From positions 62,001 through 126,000 of the forward strand of contig NZ_ACGK02000002.1 of the NCBI RefSeq assembly GCF_000159235.2: DNA of 64,000 nt. Reading direction: 5' to 3'. Made by a program: the position numbers and the translations under genes. Under the pieces are notes generated by a model. The model saw nothing but the letters and a program-made list of their open reading frames with translations, made no database searches and was not told where the DNA came from. Numbering within the stretch: the stretch's first letter is position 1; each line of letters opens with the position of its first letter. The stretch is from Fannyhessea vaginae DSM 15829. GTDB lineage: Bacteria > Actinomycetota > Coriobacteriia > Coriobacteriales > Atopobiaceae. Shown one piece after another: positions 1 through 9,740 of this stretch.

Positions 1-2
1 AA

Positions 3-518
3 ACGGCTGTTACGCTGTTAGTTAGAATGATCGTTAAAGAAAATGCTATGGAACTCTATGGCTTTTCTTCACGCCAAGAACGAAACGCGTTTGATAGGCT
101 TATTGATATTTCGGGTGTAGGTCCTAAACTTGCGCTGGCGGTTTTGTCAACGTATTCTTTATCAGATTTAGCAACAATTGCGCTGTCCGAAGATGTAACA
201 CGTATGGCACAGGTGCCAGGCGTTGGAAAAAAGAAAGCGCAACGTTTGCTTATAGAGTTAGCCGATGTGTTTGCAAAAGATGCCGAGCTTCGTATTTTGG
301 CTTCTGCCGAGCAAAAGACGTCTGGCGCGCGTGAGCAAGCACCGCAGCACAGTGTACTTGATGACGCGCAATCGGCATTATTGGCTATGGGCTTTACACC
401 TCAAGAAGTTGAGCTTGCTCTTAAACCGTATGATAAAAAAGAATGCAATGATAATCCATCGCTTACGGCACAAACCGTTATTACGCAAGCGCTTCAACGC
501 TTAGGAGGCAGATTATAG
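3..518 (+). CDS. ruvA: Holliday junction branch migration subunit RuvA (5' end cut by window)
   Basis: RuvA tetramers bind the Holliday junction and recruit RuvB for branch migration in recombinational repair. The reading frame is open from base 3, and the upstream codons (TAVTLLVR) match the end of RuvA domain I, so the ATG at 27 is internal and the true start lies before the window. The helix-hairpin-helix motifs [13 protein letters not shown] and [12 protein letters not shown] of domain II are plain. The C-terminal third, which contacts RuvB in the family, follows a variable linker. The stop codon TAG shares its G with the ruvB GTG start, so the two are translationally coupled. The last codons carry the ruvB ribosome-binding site (TAGGAGG, 501-507). 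Confidence 0.95.
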   Translation, partial: TAVTLLVRMIVKENAMELYGFSSRQERNAFDRLIDISGVGPKLALAVLSTYSLSDLATIALSEDVTRMAQVPGVGKKKAQRLLIELADVFAKDAELRILASAEQKTSGAREQAPQHSVLDDAQSALLAMGFTPQEVELALKPYDKKECNDNPSLTAQTVITQALQRLGGRL

Positions 519-1624
519 TGTGGGTAGCAGACGAAGAAAACCTCTTTGCCGATAGCGCTTCAAGCATGCACTCGCATGCTTTACAGCACGAGAGCGGAAC
601 AGATGCTCAAGCACATAACGCAGGAGCTTCGCGGAGCGTGGCGTGTGAGCTTACCGAAGATGATTTAGATGTTGAGCGTAGTTTACGACCAGAATCGCTG
701 GGAGATTATTGCGGACAAACGCGTGTACGCGAAAACCTTCGTGTACTTATTTCTGCTGCAAAGGATAGGGGAGAAACCCTCGATCACGTGCTGTTTTCGG
801 GCCCTCCAGGTTTAGGAAAAACAACACTTGCTTCAATTGTTGCTCATGAAATGGGTGCTCACCTTAAAACAACCTCAGGTCCAGCAATTGCTAGAACAGG
901 TGATTTAGCTGCTATTTTGACAAACCTTCAAGAGGGAGATGTCTTATTTGTCGACGAAATCCATCGCCTTAATCATCAGGTAGAAGAAGTGCTCTATCCG
1001 GCAATGGAAGATTTTTTCCTTGATATTGTTATTGGAAAAGGTCCAGCTGCACGTTCGATACGTTTAGATGTGCCTCACTTTACGCTCATTGGTGCTACCA
1101 CCAGAACGGGCTTGTTAACAGGACCTTTGCGCGATCGTTTTGGAATTTCGTATCGCCTTGATTATTATTCGGTGGATGAGCTGGCAGAAATTGTAAAACG
1201 CAGCGCGGGGATTCTTGAGGTTGGTATTGACGATTCAGGTGCACAAGAAATTGCATCCCGCTCGCGCGGTACACCTCGTCTTGCAAACCGCCTTCTTAAG
1301 CGCGTCCGAGATTATGCACAGGTAAAAGCCCATGGCGAAATATCCTGGGATGTTGCTTCACAAGCTTTATCGTTCTTTGAAATTGACGAAATGGGCTTAG
1401 ACTGGATGGATAAAAAGATATTATCGGTATTAACGCAAACATTTGGAGGTAGAGCGGTTGGACTTACCACTATTGCTTCTGCGGTAGGGGAAGATCCTGC
1501 TACGTTAGAAGATGTGTACGAGCCGTATTTGCTTCAACGAGGATTGTTAATTAGAACGCCGCAAGGAAGACAAGCAACTTCACTTGCGTTTACACATTTA
1601 GGCTTGCATGCTCCAACTGCATAG
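518..1624 (+). CDS. ruvB: Holliday junction branch migration ATPase RuvB
   Basis: RuvB is the hexameric AAA+ motor that drives branch migration with RuvA. Walker A (GPPGLGKTT), Walker B ([10 protein letters not shown]) and sensor region ([10 protein letters not shown]) are intact, followed by the C-terminal winged helix that binds DNA in the family. The protein is 368 residues, against about 340 usually. The excess is a hydrophilic N-terminal extension of some 40 residues before the conserved region starting near [14 protein letters not shown]. The GTG start at 518 overlaps the ruvA stop and has a good upstream Shine-Dalgarno sequence, so the extension appears to be real. No terminator is seen after it. 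Confidence 0.96.
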   Translation: MWVADEENLFADSASSMHSHALQHESGTDAQAHNAGASRSVACELTEDDLDVERSLRPESLGDYCGQTRVRENLRVLISAAKDRGETLDHVLFSGPPGLGKTTLASIVAHEMGAHLKTTSGPAIARTGDLAAILTNLQEGDVLFVDEIHRLNHQVEEVLYPAMEDFFLDIVIGKGPAARSIRLDVPHFTLIGATTRTGLLTGPLRDRFGISYRLDYYSVDELAEIVKRSAGILEVGIDDSGAQEIASRSRGTPRLANRLLKRVRDYAQVKAHGEISWDVASQALSFFEIDEMGLDWMDKKILSVLTQTFGGRAVGLTTIASAVGEDPATLEDVYEPYLLQRGLLIRTPQGRQATSLAFTHLGLHAPTA

Positions 1625-1687
1625 ATGCTAACCTTAAATATAGGTGCTGTGTGAGATAGTTTTGTGTTCATAGCGAAAGGAGAATTC

Positions 1688-2080
1688 ATGATTCATAAGG
1701 ATTTTCTTGAAGAAGCAATTAAAAAATTTGTTGAGGGCGTTTCCAAGCCTTTGGAATACGCGCTTCTTAAAAAAGACATTACGCATCTAGGTGAAGTTGA
1801 TGACGCCATTGCAGAATTGCTTGAGATGAATTCAGCAGTTGTTATGCAGCTTGCTCCCGCTTCTTTGGTTACGATGATGAATCTATCTCAGGTGGGTGCT
1901 TCTATTGCTCAATATGTTGCCTATGTGCTTCGTATGGAGGCGCGTGTTTACGAACGCACGCAAAATCTAGAGTTAAGTAGTTTAAGATTAGGACAAGCAC
2001 ATGCTATAGAGCAGGCATTTGATTGTGAAGCTGATGTTATTCCACTAGAATTTGCAAGTCTTAACACAAAGCTATCGTAA
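1688..2080 (+). CDS. Uncharacterised small soluble protein
   Basis: This is a 130-residue protein of unknown function. The start was set at ATG 1688 because GAAAGGAG (1675-1682) stands five bases before it; an upstream GTG at 1664 is in frame but lacks a site. The product is mostly helical, acidic and without signal peptide or membrane segment, and reads as a cytoplasmic helical bundle. It lies downstream of ruvAB with a 63-base gap and could be co-transcribed, but nothing ties it to DNA repair. I do not recognise a family with confidence. Codon use looks like that of its neighbours. Confidence 0.75.
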   Translation: MIHKDFLEEAIKKFVEGVSKPLEYALLKKDITHLGEVDDAIAELLEMNSAVVMQLAPASLVTMMNLSQVGASIAQYVAYVLRMEARVYERTQNLELSSLRLGQAHAIEQAFDCEADVIPLEFASLNTKLS

Positions 2081-2283
2081 GTCTTAAAGAATGCAATATA
2101 ATTGTCGACTAAATTATTACATTTATAGAGTATGATAGAAACTGTGCTTGTGAAAAGACTATTTAACCAAGGTCACCATCGTGTGTGTTTGGTAAAAGAG
2201 TTTCTTTATAAGTAGCGGTTAGTTAGTGTGTACATAATGTATGCACCTATTAAGTCCAATAGGACAAGAAAGAAAGGCACGAC
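2081..2283 (+). promoter_or_regulatory. Promoter and long leader of the cold-shock gene
   Basis: A TATGAT -10-like box lies at 2131-2136, with no convincing -35. Initiation just downstream would give a leader of roughly 140 bases before the cold-shock ATG. Long structured 5' leaders are usual for cspA-type mRNAs, where they act in temperature-dependent translation. No other gene was seen in this stretch. Confidence 0.45.
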
Positions 2284-2487
2284 ATGGCTCAGGGTACTGT
2301 AAAATGGTTTAATCCAGACAAGGGCTACGGTTTTATTTCTCGCGAAGATGGCGATGATTTATTCGTACACTTTAGTGAGATTAAAATGGATGGTTTTAAG
2401 ACTTTGGACGAAGGTCAAGCAGTAGAGTTTGATATTACCACTGGTCAAAATGGTAAGCTTCAAGCTTCTAATGTTCGCAAAGCATAA
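2284..2487 (+). CDS. csp: Cold-shock domain protein (CspA family)
   Basis: A 67-residue single OB-fold cold-shock protein that binds single-stranded nucleic acid and acts as an RNA chaperone. The RNP1 motif (KGYGFIS) and RNP2 motif (DLFVHF) are both present in order, and the length is exactly that of the family. The start is ATG 2284 with AGAAAGAAAGG upstream. It sits alone between a long leader and a strong terminator, as a monocistronic unit. Whether it is cold-induced or constitutive cannot be read from the sequence. Confidence 0.95.
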   Translation: MAQGTVKWFNPDKGYGFISREDGDDLFVHFSEIKMDGFKTLDEGQAVEFDITTGQNGKLQASNVRKA

Positions 2488-2562
2488 CTCATTTGGGGTT
2501 ATACGTATAAATTAGCTTTACCGTGAGTTCATTATTTTGCACTTATTTAAAAGGCTGATTAG

Positions 2563-2594
2563 AAAGAGAGCCGCGTGTGTGGCTCTCTTTTTTG
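2563..2594 (+). terminator. Rho-independent terminator of csp
   Basis: A 10-base stem AAAGAGAGCC / GGCTCTCTTT (2563-2572 and 2581-2590) with an 8-base loop runs into a T tract. It follows csp by about 75 bases. Confidence 0.9.
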
Positions 2595-2657
2595 TCGTTA
2601 AAATTCGTACATTTTATATGTGTATATGTTTAATGGTAAGAAGTTATAAAGGAAGTT

Positions 2658-3857
2658 TTGTTGAACACACAAAAAGAGATCATGACACCTTGTGATACGG
2701 CTACATCTACTCATAGTACAGCACGCAGCCTTCATCTTTCATCGCTGCTTTTAATGGCTTCAATTACCTGTCTTGCTGTCTTATCCGAACTTATGCCTTC
2801 AGGTGTTTTGCCTGCTATGATAGAACATTTTTCGATATCGCAGACGCAGGCAGCGGGTCTTGTAGGAGCGTATGCAGTTGCTTCTGCAATTTTTGGAATT
2901 CCTTTAGTTTCTCTTACGGTTTCTCGCGATAGAAAAAAACTGTTAGCTGTTTTACTTATCGGGTTTGCAGCTTCAAATCTTATGGTTGCCCTATCGCCAC
3001 AATTTCATATTGCTCTTGTTGGAAGAGCATTGGGCGGCATCTGCGCCGGCACACTGTGGCCCATGATCACGGCATACGGTATGTCGCTTGTTCCTCGCGA
3101 ATCTGCTGGCAAAGCCGTTGCCATTATTATGTCGGGTATAACGGTAGGTATGTCGGTTGGTCAACCCTGCATGACCTGGATTGGTCGTCAATTTGGTTTT
3201 CAGTTTGAGTTTGCGGTTATGGCTTTGCTTATTGTAGGTGTTATGGTACTCTGCATGATGTTCTTGCCTCACGTTAAAGGTGAAAAACGAAGCCGGGAAA
3301 ATTCTCCGTTTACCATGCTTGCTAACCCAGGTATTTTGCTTGTCATCGTTCTGACGTTTTTAGGAGTTGGCGCAAATTACGGAGTATATACGTTTATTAC
3401 CACGCTTATTTCTACGTTTAGCTATCCCAGTGTTGAGCTAGCACAAATTTGGTTTGGTATAGGTTCAATTATTTCGGTCATCCTTATTTTGAGGTTTATT
3501 GATACGCGTCTTCATCTCTTTTTGGTCTCGATGTTTGTGCTGGGCTGTGTAGCTATGCTTGTCTTTTATAGCTTACACTTCGAGATGGTGCTTCACGGTG
3601 CATTCGTTCTGTGGGGCATTGCATTTGGCTCGCTGAGCAGCATTTTTCAAACTGCAACTGCGCGTCAGGTTCGTAGTGGCACTGCCGTTGCTAATGCGCT
3701 TCAATCCTGCTCGTTTAATGTTGCTATTATGTTTGGATCAACGGCTGCTGGATTTTTACTCGAAACAGGAGGAATTGAGCCTATTGTCTTAGGTGCATCA
3801 GCTATCTTCTTTGTTGGTATGGTGCTCTCAGTTTGTACACGCTCATATTTTGCTTAA
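2658..3857 (+). CDS. Major facilitator superfamily exporter (DHA1/AraJ-like)
   Basis: A polytopic inner-membrane protein of about 399 residues with roughly 12 hydrophobic segments, typical of 12-TM MFS drug or sugar efflux pumps. The first helix leads into LPAMIEHFSISQTQAAGLVGAYAVASAIFGIPL, shown here only by its family resemblance to AraJ/YdhP-type DHA1 proteins, and a basic loop with SRDRKK follows TM2, where the MFS motif A lies. Start choice is uncertain: TTG 2658 or 2661 follow AAAGGAAG closely, while ATG 2682 has a weaker site. Substrate unknown. It is flanked by the csp terminator and a convergent gene, so it is probably transcribed alone. Confidence 0.85.
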   Translation: MLNTQKEIMTPCDTATSTHSTARSLHLSSLLLMASITCLAVLSELMPSGVLPAMIEHFSISQTQAAGLVGAYAVASAIFGIPLVSLTVSRDRKKLLAVLLIGFAASNLMVALSPQFHIALVGRALGGICAGTLWPMITAYGMSLVPRESAGKAVAIIMSGITVGMSVGQPCMTWIGRQFGFQFEFAVMALLIVGVMVLCMMFLPHVKGEKRSRENSPFTMLANPGILLVIVLTFLGVGANYGVYTFITTLISTFSYPSVELAQIWFGIGSIISVILILRFIDTRLHLFLVSMFVLGCVAMLVFYSLHFEMVLHGAFVLWGIAFGSLSSIFQTATARQVRSGTAVANALQSCSFNVAIMFGSTAAGFLLETGGIEPIVLGASAIFFVGMVLSVCTRSYFA

Positions 3858-3925
3858 AGTACATATTTTACTAGAACATACGTTTGATTTACAAGCGAAG
3901 CAATTCAAGCAAAGCTGCACGTAGG

Positions 3926-6733
3926 CTATTCGCCCTCTTGAGGCCGTGTTTCTATTGAGCGGATAATGCCTACCATTACATCATCACCCGACAGTAAGCC
4001 TAAGAGCGTTGCAAAATTGCGTGCCACGGGGAATACCTCGGCATCAAGCGACGCTTTTGTTCCTTCAAGTACAAATGACGTGATCTCAGGAGTTGGCGCA
4101 AGGGGTATGTTGTAGGCTTTAAGGACCGATATAAGCTCTTGTGTATCCATCATAGAAAATGGATGTTCAGTGCCATCAGATTGAGATATACCTAATTCTG
4201 CATGTAATTGCGCAACAAGGCGTGGCATAAAATGTACCGCACATGCAAAACATGCTTGAGCAGATAACTTGTGGTTCTTTATCATTTCAAGACGAGCCAT
4301 GTGATAGTACGCAAGCGCTAAGCTTTCGGGAGCGTAAGCATAGCGCATGAAGTCGATAAGCTCATTTCGTGCCTGGTCGTAGCGCTCGCATGCAATTAAG
4401 CATTTTATAAGCTGAATGTGAGCTTGCCCATCAACAGGTGCAATATTTACCAGTTTATAAGCATATGTAACAGCTTTTTTATAATCTTTTAAGGCGGCTG
4501 TGCACACCGATAATCCTAAAAGCATTTCATAATAGGCGTCGGGTACGAGCATCAGCGAAACACGATGCGAATCCCACATTTGCTGTTCGTGTTGCATGAA
4601 TTCGCGCGCTGTATGCGTGTGCGGCAACAACGCTTCTTTATCAAGCTCACGGTTTTTGCAGCGTCGCTCATATTCAATGCGCCCATATTTGCTGTTATAA
4701 AGTGCACGATCTATATAGTTATTAAAGTAGCGCCATTTTACCGTTTGTGTATCACGATAGCTGCCTTTTTTCTCGATATCGGTATATACCGGTGTAAGCA
4801 AATCAAGTGCTTGTTGGTATGCTTCATTATTGCAGGCATTGATTGCCTGTTTGGCAATTTGATTAAGAGTATCGCCGCTTATGAGTTCTTCGGTGATTGC
4901 TTGAGTATTATCTGGTATCAAAGCAGCAATAAGCTTACGTGCGCAGCGTCTGCACGCTTCCGTAATGCGCGGATCAACTTCATTTTTGCCACATTCCAGA
5001 ATAATCTGTACTTTGTCTGAGCAGCTGAGCGTGCCAGCCGTTTCCTCGCGTGCGAGTTTTTCTGCAACACGTGCCGCAAGTTTTTCGAGGCATTCGTTTT
5101 CCTCGATTGCTAAACCCGAGGCATGTCGACAACCAAATACGCGCTGTTGTTCTTTGGATAGGCGCGTATTGTTGTTCAAGAGCACGTCGTAGCGTTTGGA
5201 AGGACAAAAACGCGTTTCATCCAACGAAAATGTCTGTTCAATTGGATGCAACATGTTGTCAGAAACATGAATTTCGGGCACAAACTGGTGGTAGATGTCT
5301 TGTAACTTTTTTGTATCGCAAAGTTCGTCAAAGTCTATGGTCAAAAAGCGTGCTTTATCAAAATCTACCGAAAGTAAGCAAGAAGTGTTGCTGTTCTGCT
5401 TTTTGCGCGCGGCAATCCAAACATGTTCAATACGGTCAGAACTTGCAAACGCAACACCTGCAAGCAGTAATGCAAGACGAAGCGTATAAGCACTTGCCAG
5501 ACATTTTTTATCGCTGGCTGAATTTTTATGAGGAAGATGGTTTACAAAATCATAATCGGGAAATACATGCGCGTCTGTGGTATCAAATTCAAGAGCAACA
5601 TTGCCATCTGCAACGTTGGTACGAAAATCTACATGGAGACGATAGGGAAGCCGTAGTGCTTCAACAGCATAGGCTATACTTCGACGTACTACCCACTCAG
5701 TATTGGGCACCTCACCTTGGGATTTACCCAGCATTGGCTTGATACGTGCAAGTTCATGGGCAATTGAGTTGGTATACTTGTGTAAAACCGCATGTGCCTG
5801 TTCTTGGGTAAATTCCTTATCTTGAAAATGCTCAGCTAAAATAAGCGTTGCGTTAAGCGCGACCTCTGCTTTTTCCACCGCACGTAAAGCTTGAGTTGTT
5901 AGATTTTTCCCAGACGTACGAATGTAGAAAAAGTTAGACGGCTGTGGACGAACAATACGCATTTCGGTAAGCGTAATTTGATCGGAAAAAATACCCGAAT
6001 CCATAAGCTCACGCACTAAAAACCATGCAAGACAAGAAGGCTTTTGAGGTGATTTTGTTGGTGAATCGTCTGTAAGATATGCGTTGTTTGAAAGTGTAGA
6101 AAGTTTGAGTAGTTGCGTTTCTTGGCCTGTTTCGTCGCAAATCACGGTTTTTTGGGCGGATGCACTTAGGCTATTTTGCAAGCGATCGGTTGCACGTTTA
6201 AATTGGGAAGAATCCCACAGAGCGCGCTTGTCTTTGACATCTTGCGCAAAGAGTCGCAATGCTGCAATTCCATCGGCTGTATGGAGCAGCTTTGAGGTAA
6301 AGTCATCTAGATCAAAAGATTCAATTTTTGTTTTTGCCAAGTCAATTTGTTGAGCCAGCGCCTTTGTTTGCCGTGCGTGAACTTGTGAGCTGTCTTTGAC
6401 GTCTGTTTTTGCTGCAGCTACGGTTGTCGCTTTTGTTGCAAGTCTATCCGCACTCGTGTTTGGTGAGGTTGTCGTATGTTCTGTGTTTGTCGAGGCAATA
6501 CGTGCGTTGGTAGGCATAGTTGAAGGAGCTGTTATAAGCTCATTGTTTGCAGTACTTTTGTTGTTTATAGAAGCAAAATAGTATATCCAGCACGCGGCAA
6601 CCAAGCCATAGCCGAGTGCTGCAATGTATCCACATATCATGTTTTGTCCAAAAAGAGCGTCTGCTAAAAAGAGTAAACCACCAGGAAGAAATATTACACT
6701 TATGCAGATGCACATTTCTTTAGTTATTTTCAT
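3926..6733 (-). CDS. Membrane-anchored TPR-repeat protein of unknown function
   Basis: A 935-residue protein. The start is set at ATG 6733 because CGAAAGG stands just upstream on the minus strand; 22 further in-frame codons are open but have no better site. Two hydrophobic segments at the N terminus (about residues 7-30 and 34-55) are followed by a Thr/Ala-rich linker and a very long soluble part. Its C-terminal third has helical pairs resembling TPR units, for example around MLLGLSVCTAALKDYKKAV and AHIQLIKCLIACERYDQA. The topology suggests a hairpin anchor with a cytoplasmic scaffold domain. No catalytic motif was recognised. It is convergent with the MFS gene and stands alone. Confidence 0.7.
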   Translation of the reverse strand: MKITKEMCICISVIFLPGGLLFLADALFGQNMICGYIAALGYGLVAACWIYYFASINNKSTANNELITAPSTMPTNARIASTNTEHTTTSPNTSADRLATKATTVAAAKTDVKDSSQVHARQTKALAQQIDLAKTKIESFDLDDFTSKLLHTADGIAALRLFAQDVKDKRALWDSSQFKRATDRLQNSLSASAQKTVICDETGQETQLLKLSTLSNNAYLTDDSPTKSPQKPSCLAWFLVRELMDSGIFSDQITLTEMRIVRPQPSNFFYIRTSGKNLTTQALRAVEKAEVALNATLILAEHFQDKEFTQEQAHAVLHKYTNSIAHELARIKPMLGKSQGEVPNTEWVVRRSIAYAVEALRLPYRLHVDFRTNVADGNVALEFDTTDAHVFPDYDFVNHLPHKNSASDKKCLASAYTLRLALLLAGVAFASSDRIEHVWIAARKKQNSNTSCLLSVDFDKARFLTIDFDELCDTKKLQDIYHQFVPEIHVSDNMLHPIEQTFSLDETRFCPSKRYDVLLNNNTRLSKEQQRVFGCRHASGLAIEENECLEKLAARVAEKLAREETAGTLSCSDKVQIILECGKNEVDPRITEACRRCARKLIAALIPDNTQAITEELISGDTLNQIAKQAINACNNEAYQQALDLLTPVYTDIEKKGSYRDTQTVKWRYFNNYIDRALYNSKYGRIEYERRCKNRELDKEALLPHTHTAREFMQHEQQMWDSHRVSLMLVPDAYYEMLLGLSVCTAALKDYKKAVTYAYKLVNIAPVDGQAHIQLIKCLIACERYDQARNELIDFMRYAYAPESLALAYYHMARLEMIKNHKLSAQACFACAVHFMPRLVAQLHAELGISQSDGTEHPFSMMDTQELISVLKAYNIPLAPTPEITSFVLEGTKASLDAEVFPVARNFATLLGLLSGDDVMVGIIRSIETRPQEGE

Positions 6734-7059
6734 ATAAAACCTTTCGTAGTTACTCTTTAGTATAGCTTTTTTATACCCATTCGTACTGTTTGAGTGCATT
6801 CATTTTAAGGTATGAGATAAGTCTTTGTAGAGATAGTGGCAAGTGTTTGTAAAGATGATGATGGAATGGGTTATGGACAGGTGAGCTGTAAAGCTGAATG
6901 TATACTTAAAATAATATCTTCGACTACACCCTCAAATTGATTCGTCCGTACTATTCAGATATATGTTTGGATGAGGCTGTGTGTTTGCTATCGGCGATGT
7001 TAAATTGCACAACGCGCCAACTAGGTGCTTTTTGTCTAGTACATGTAAGAGAGGTTACC

Positions 7060-7323
7060 GTGCACAGTATAGATTACCTGCTATTGCTTCTTATTGGAGC
7101 TGTGATGGTTCGCAGTATATATCGTATTGCACGCAGTATGACAGGTGCGTGCGGTTCGTGCGATGTTAAAAAGTCCTGCCCCGCGCATGCTGGTATCTTA
7201 AGCAAAAATTCGGGTCAATCACAATGTCCAGCTGCGCAAGCTATGCTTGCTCATGCGGATAAAGCACTTGCGCTTCAACGTCTGAGCAGGGTTCAGCAGC
7301 AACCAACTTCGCACAAAGCTTAG
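7060..7323 (+). CDS. Small Cys-rich single-pass membrane protein (FeoB-associated-like)
   Basis: An 87-residue protein with one N-terminal membrane helix (YLLLLLIGAVMVRSIYRIA) followed by a cysteine cluster CGSCDVKKSCP and a hydrophilic tail with one more Cys-Pro. This layout resembles the FeoB-associated Cys-rich membrane proteins that accompany ferrous iron transporters. No feoA or feoB is in the window, so the assignment rests on layout only. The start is GTG 7060 with AAGAGAGG (7047-7054) five bases upstream; the frame is open further back to 6937, but that region lacks a site. The 326 bases before it (6734-7059) hold nothing I can name. Confidence 0.6.
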   Translation: MHSIDYLLLLLIGAVMVRSIYRIARSMTGACGSCDVKKSCPAHAGILSKNSGQSQCPAAQAMLAHADKALALQRLSRVQQQPTSHKA

Positions 7324-7449
7324 CAGTAACATTTTTGTGCTGCTATAAATTGTGTTATCTGTTTACTTTTTCAAAAAACGCAAGAAAATACGTTTCTTTC
7401 CCAGCACGATTGTGAGAAACTAACACAAATACTGATTGAGGAGGAACGT

Positions 7450-8808
7450 ATGGGTGATGATCGCAATATCGATTTTGTTTTACGCACCGTAGAAAAACGC
7501 GGTATTCGTTTTGTTCGCCTTTGGTTTACCGATGTGTTGGGAAAACTTAAATCATTTTCTATTGCGTCTGAAGACTTGGAAGAGGCTTTTGAAGAAGGAG
7601 TCGGATTTGACGGTTCGGCAGTTGAAGGCTTTGTTCCGCAAGAAGAGTCAGACATGCTTGCGTTTCCCGATCCAACTACGTTTCAAATTCTCCCATGGCG
7701 ACATTCCGAAAATGATGGTGTAGCACGTATTATTTGCGACATAAAAACGCCTCATCGCAATCCTTTTGAAGGCGATCCACGCTCATGTTTACGTAGAGTT
7801 TTTGCCGAAGCAGAATCTAAAGGCTATATTTTAAATGTTGGTCCAAAGATTGAGTATTTTTATTTTGATCGCTCTAATGTGGATGGCTCTTTACTTCCTA
7901 AATCACTTGATACAGCTGGATATTTTGATCTTACGGCATCGGACTCTTCAACCGATCTTCGTCGCTCAACAACTCTTATGCTCGAGCGTATGTCTATTCC
8001 TATTCAATATTCCTATCACGCACCCGCTCCTTCGCAAAATAGCGTAGAGCTTCGCTATACCGAGGCTATAAGTTGTGCTGATAATATTATGACAGCGCGT
8101 TTGGTTATTCGTCAGCAGGCGTTTGATAATAATTTGATCGCATCATTTATGCCTAAGCCATCTACCGAAGTTTCGGGTTCTGGTATGTTCTTGTATCAAT
8201 CCCTGTTTGATAAAGAGGGCAATAACCTATTTTGGGCTCCAAAAAAAGAAAATATTGCTCATCTAACGCCTCTCGCTCAACACTACGTTGCAGGGCTTTT
8301 AAGATATGCGCCAGAATTTATGCTTATCACTAATCCAACAGTTAATTCGTACAAACGTCTTGTTGCAAATGGAGAAGTTCCCGTATATACAACCTGGGGT
8401 CGCAAAAACCGCTCTGCGCTTGTACGTGTTCCTACGCATAAGCCTGGAAAACATCAGTCAACACGTATCGAACTTAGAAATCCCGATCCTACGGCAAATC
8501 CTTATCTTGCGCTTGCTATATCTTTAGCAGCGGGTATGCGCGGTATTGAAGAAGAACTTCCGCTTGCGCCCGAGGCTCCCATGAAATTGGACACCTTGAG
8601 TCTTGCAGAGCAAAAGGCAGCTGGTATTCATCGTTTGCCTAAAAATCTAGGTGACGCTATTGATCTTTTTGAACAAAGCGATTTCTGCCGCGGTGTTTTG
8701 GGTGATCATCTGTTTGAGTATTTACTTAAAGAAAAGCGTCGTGAATGGGATGAGTACTGTTCTATTGTTACCGATTGGGAACGTAAAAAATGTTATGTAG
8801 GCGTCTAG
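7450..8808 (+). CDS. glnA-like: Glutamine-synthetase homologue lacking metal-binding residues
   Basis: The 452-residue protein aligns with type I glutamine synthetase throughout: N-terminal beta-grasp with FDGSAVEGF (53-61), ADNIMT, NPTVNSYKRL, NRSALVRVP, RIELRNPDP and NPYLALA. Key active-site positions differ. The usual GPExEF motif reads GPKIEYF (K133 for the metal-2 Glu). The usual HHE and QHE motifs read YHA and QNS (A191, S198). The usual GSGMHxHQS reads GSGMFLYQS (F247 and Y249 for both His). The nucleotide and glutamate-binding Arg/Glu residues (R321, R326, E341, R343) remain. Catalysis as a normal GlnA is therefore doubtful, and a sensory role is possible. There is a good GGAGGA site before ATG 7450, and a GlnR-like gene follows. 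Confidence 0.85.
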   Translation: MGDDRNIDFVLRTVEKRGIRFVRLWFTDVLGKLKSFSIASEDLEEAFEEGVGFDGSAVEGFVPQEESDMLAFPDPTTFQILPWRHSENDGVARIICDIKTPHRNPFEGDPRSCLRRVFAEAESKGYILNVGPKIEYFYFDRSNVDGSLLPKSLDTAGYFDLTASDSSTDLRRSTTLMLERMSIPIQYSYHAPAPSQNSVELRYTEAISCADNIMTARLVIRQQAFDNNLIASFMPKPSTEVSGSGMFLYQSLFDKEGNNLFWAPKKENIAHLTPLAQHYVAGLLRYAPEFMLITNPTVNSYKRLVANGEVPVYTTWGRKNRSALVRVPTHKPGKHQSTRIELRNPDPTANPYLALAISLAAGMRGIEEELPLAPEAPMKLDTLSLAEQKAAGIHRLPKNLGDAIDLFEQSDFCRGVLGDHLFEYLLKEKRREWDEYCSIVTDWERKKCYVGV

Positions 8809-8884
8809 CTTTACGGTGTTTCGTTATGCATTGACCATATAGATGCAATTACGGTGTATTAAAGGGGTTAAGGGAGGATATTCA

Positions 8885-9559
8885 ATGCATCATAAAAATG
8901 TCTTGCTGGTAGCTCATACTAAACGATGCGTGGCCAGTATGCAGGATTTAAAGCAGGCCTTGGATGTATCTATTTTGTCTTCTACACCTCAAACGATTCA
9001 TCGTGCATTTGACTCGGGTCATGAATTTGATCTTATTATTATTGATACCCTCGATCTTGATACTGCTGTACTTAAGACTATTGAGTCTGCAGGCGTTGAA
9101 CACGGTGTATCCGCATTGCTGCTTATTCAAGATCAGCGTAACTTAGATAAATTGTATATTCCTAAGCATATAAATTTTGACTTCATTTTGCCCACTGCGC
9201 CAAGTTCAGAGTTTCAAATTAGATGTGCACTTTTATTGTGGACAGGCGAAGAAGCAGAGCCAGCGGACGAGATATGCGTAGACAATATGAGTATTAATCT
9301 TGCTACCTATCAAGTGTGCATAGACACTAAGCCTGTAGACTTAACATTAATGGAGTATTCTCTTCTTTCATTTTTAGTTACTCATCCAGGTCGTGCATAT
9401 TCGCGCGAAAAACTTTTGCATCAGGTGTGGGGTTTTGAATACTGCGGTGGTACAAGAACCGTTGACGTCCATATACGTCGCGTTCGTTCTAAAGTGGGAC
9501 CTCAGATCGCTTCTCATATTGCTACGGTTCGTGGTGTAGGGTATCTCTTTAAATCGTAA
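8885..9559 (+). CDS. OmpR-type orphan regulator, GlnR-like
   Basis: A 224-residue regulator with a degenerate N-terminal receiver-like domain and a C-terminal OmpR/PhoB winged helix (about 125-224). The winged helix shows LTLMEYSLLSFLVTHPGRAYSREKLL and the recognition region GTRTVDVHIRRVRSKV. This matches the actinobacterial GlnR type of orphan regulator, which controls nitrogen genes without a partner kinase; GlnR is the closest known model but orthology is inference. ATG 8885 was chosen over the upstream ATG 8843 because AAGGGAGG stands seven bases before it. It lies 76 bases after the glutamine-synthetase homologue on the same strand, probably one transcription unit. No sensor kinase is adjacent. 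Confidence 0.8.
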   Translation: MHHKNVLLVAHTKRCVASMQDLKQALDVSILSSTPQTIHRAFDSGHEFDLIIIDTLDLDTAVLKTIESAGVEHGVSALLLIQDQRNLDKLYIPKHINFDFILPTAPSSEFQIRCALLLWTGEEAEPADEICVDNMSINLATYQVCIDTKPVDLTLMEYSLLSFLVTHPGRAYSREKLLHQVWGFEYCGGTRTVDVHIRRVRSKVGPQIASHIATVRGVGYLFKS

Positions 9560-9740
9560 GCATTAACGATTACCTCATTTTGTGTAACGTGTTATGTTTT
9601 GTGCAACGTGCGGTGAGCGTGTGTCAGTTTTATATGAATGTATACATTTAACCGATTATGTATATAGTTCATATATACCGATAACCTCTTAGCTATTGTT
9701 TTGAGGTATATGTTTGCCTCATGAAAAGAAAGGTGTTGCA

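Noticed and set aside
5050..5742. 230-codon plus-strand frame opposite the TPR protein
   Set aside because: It is antisense to a longer frame with a good start and repeat structure; the peptide is Cys/His-rich in a random-looking way.
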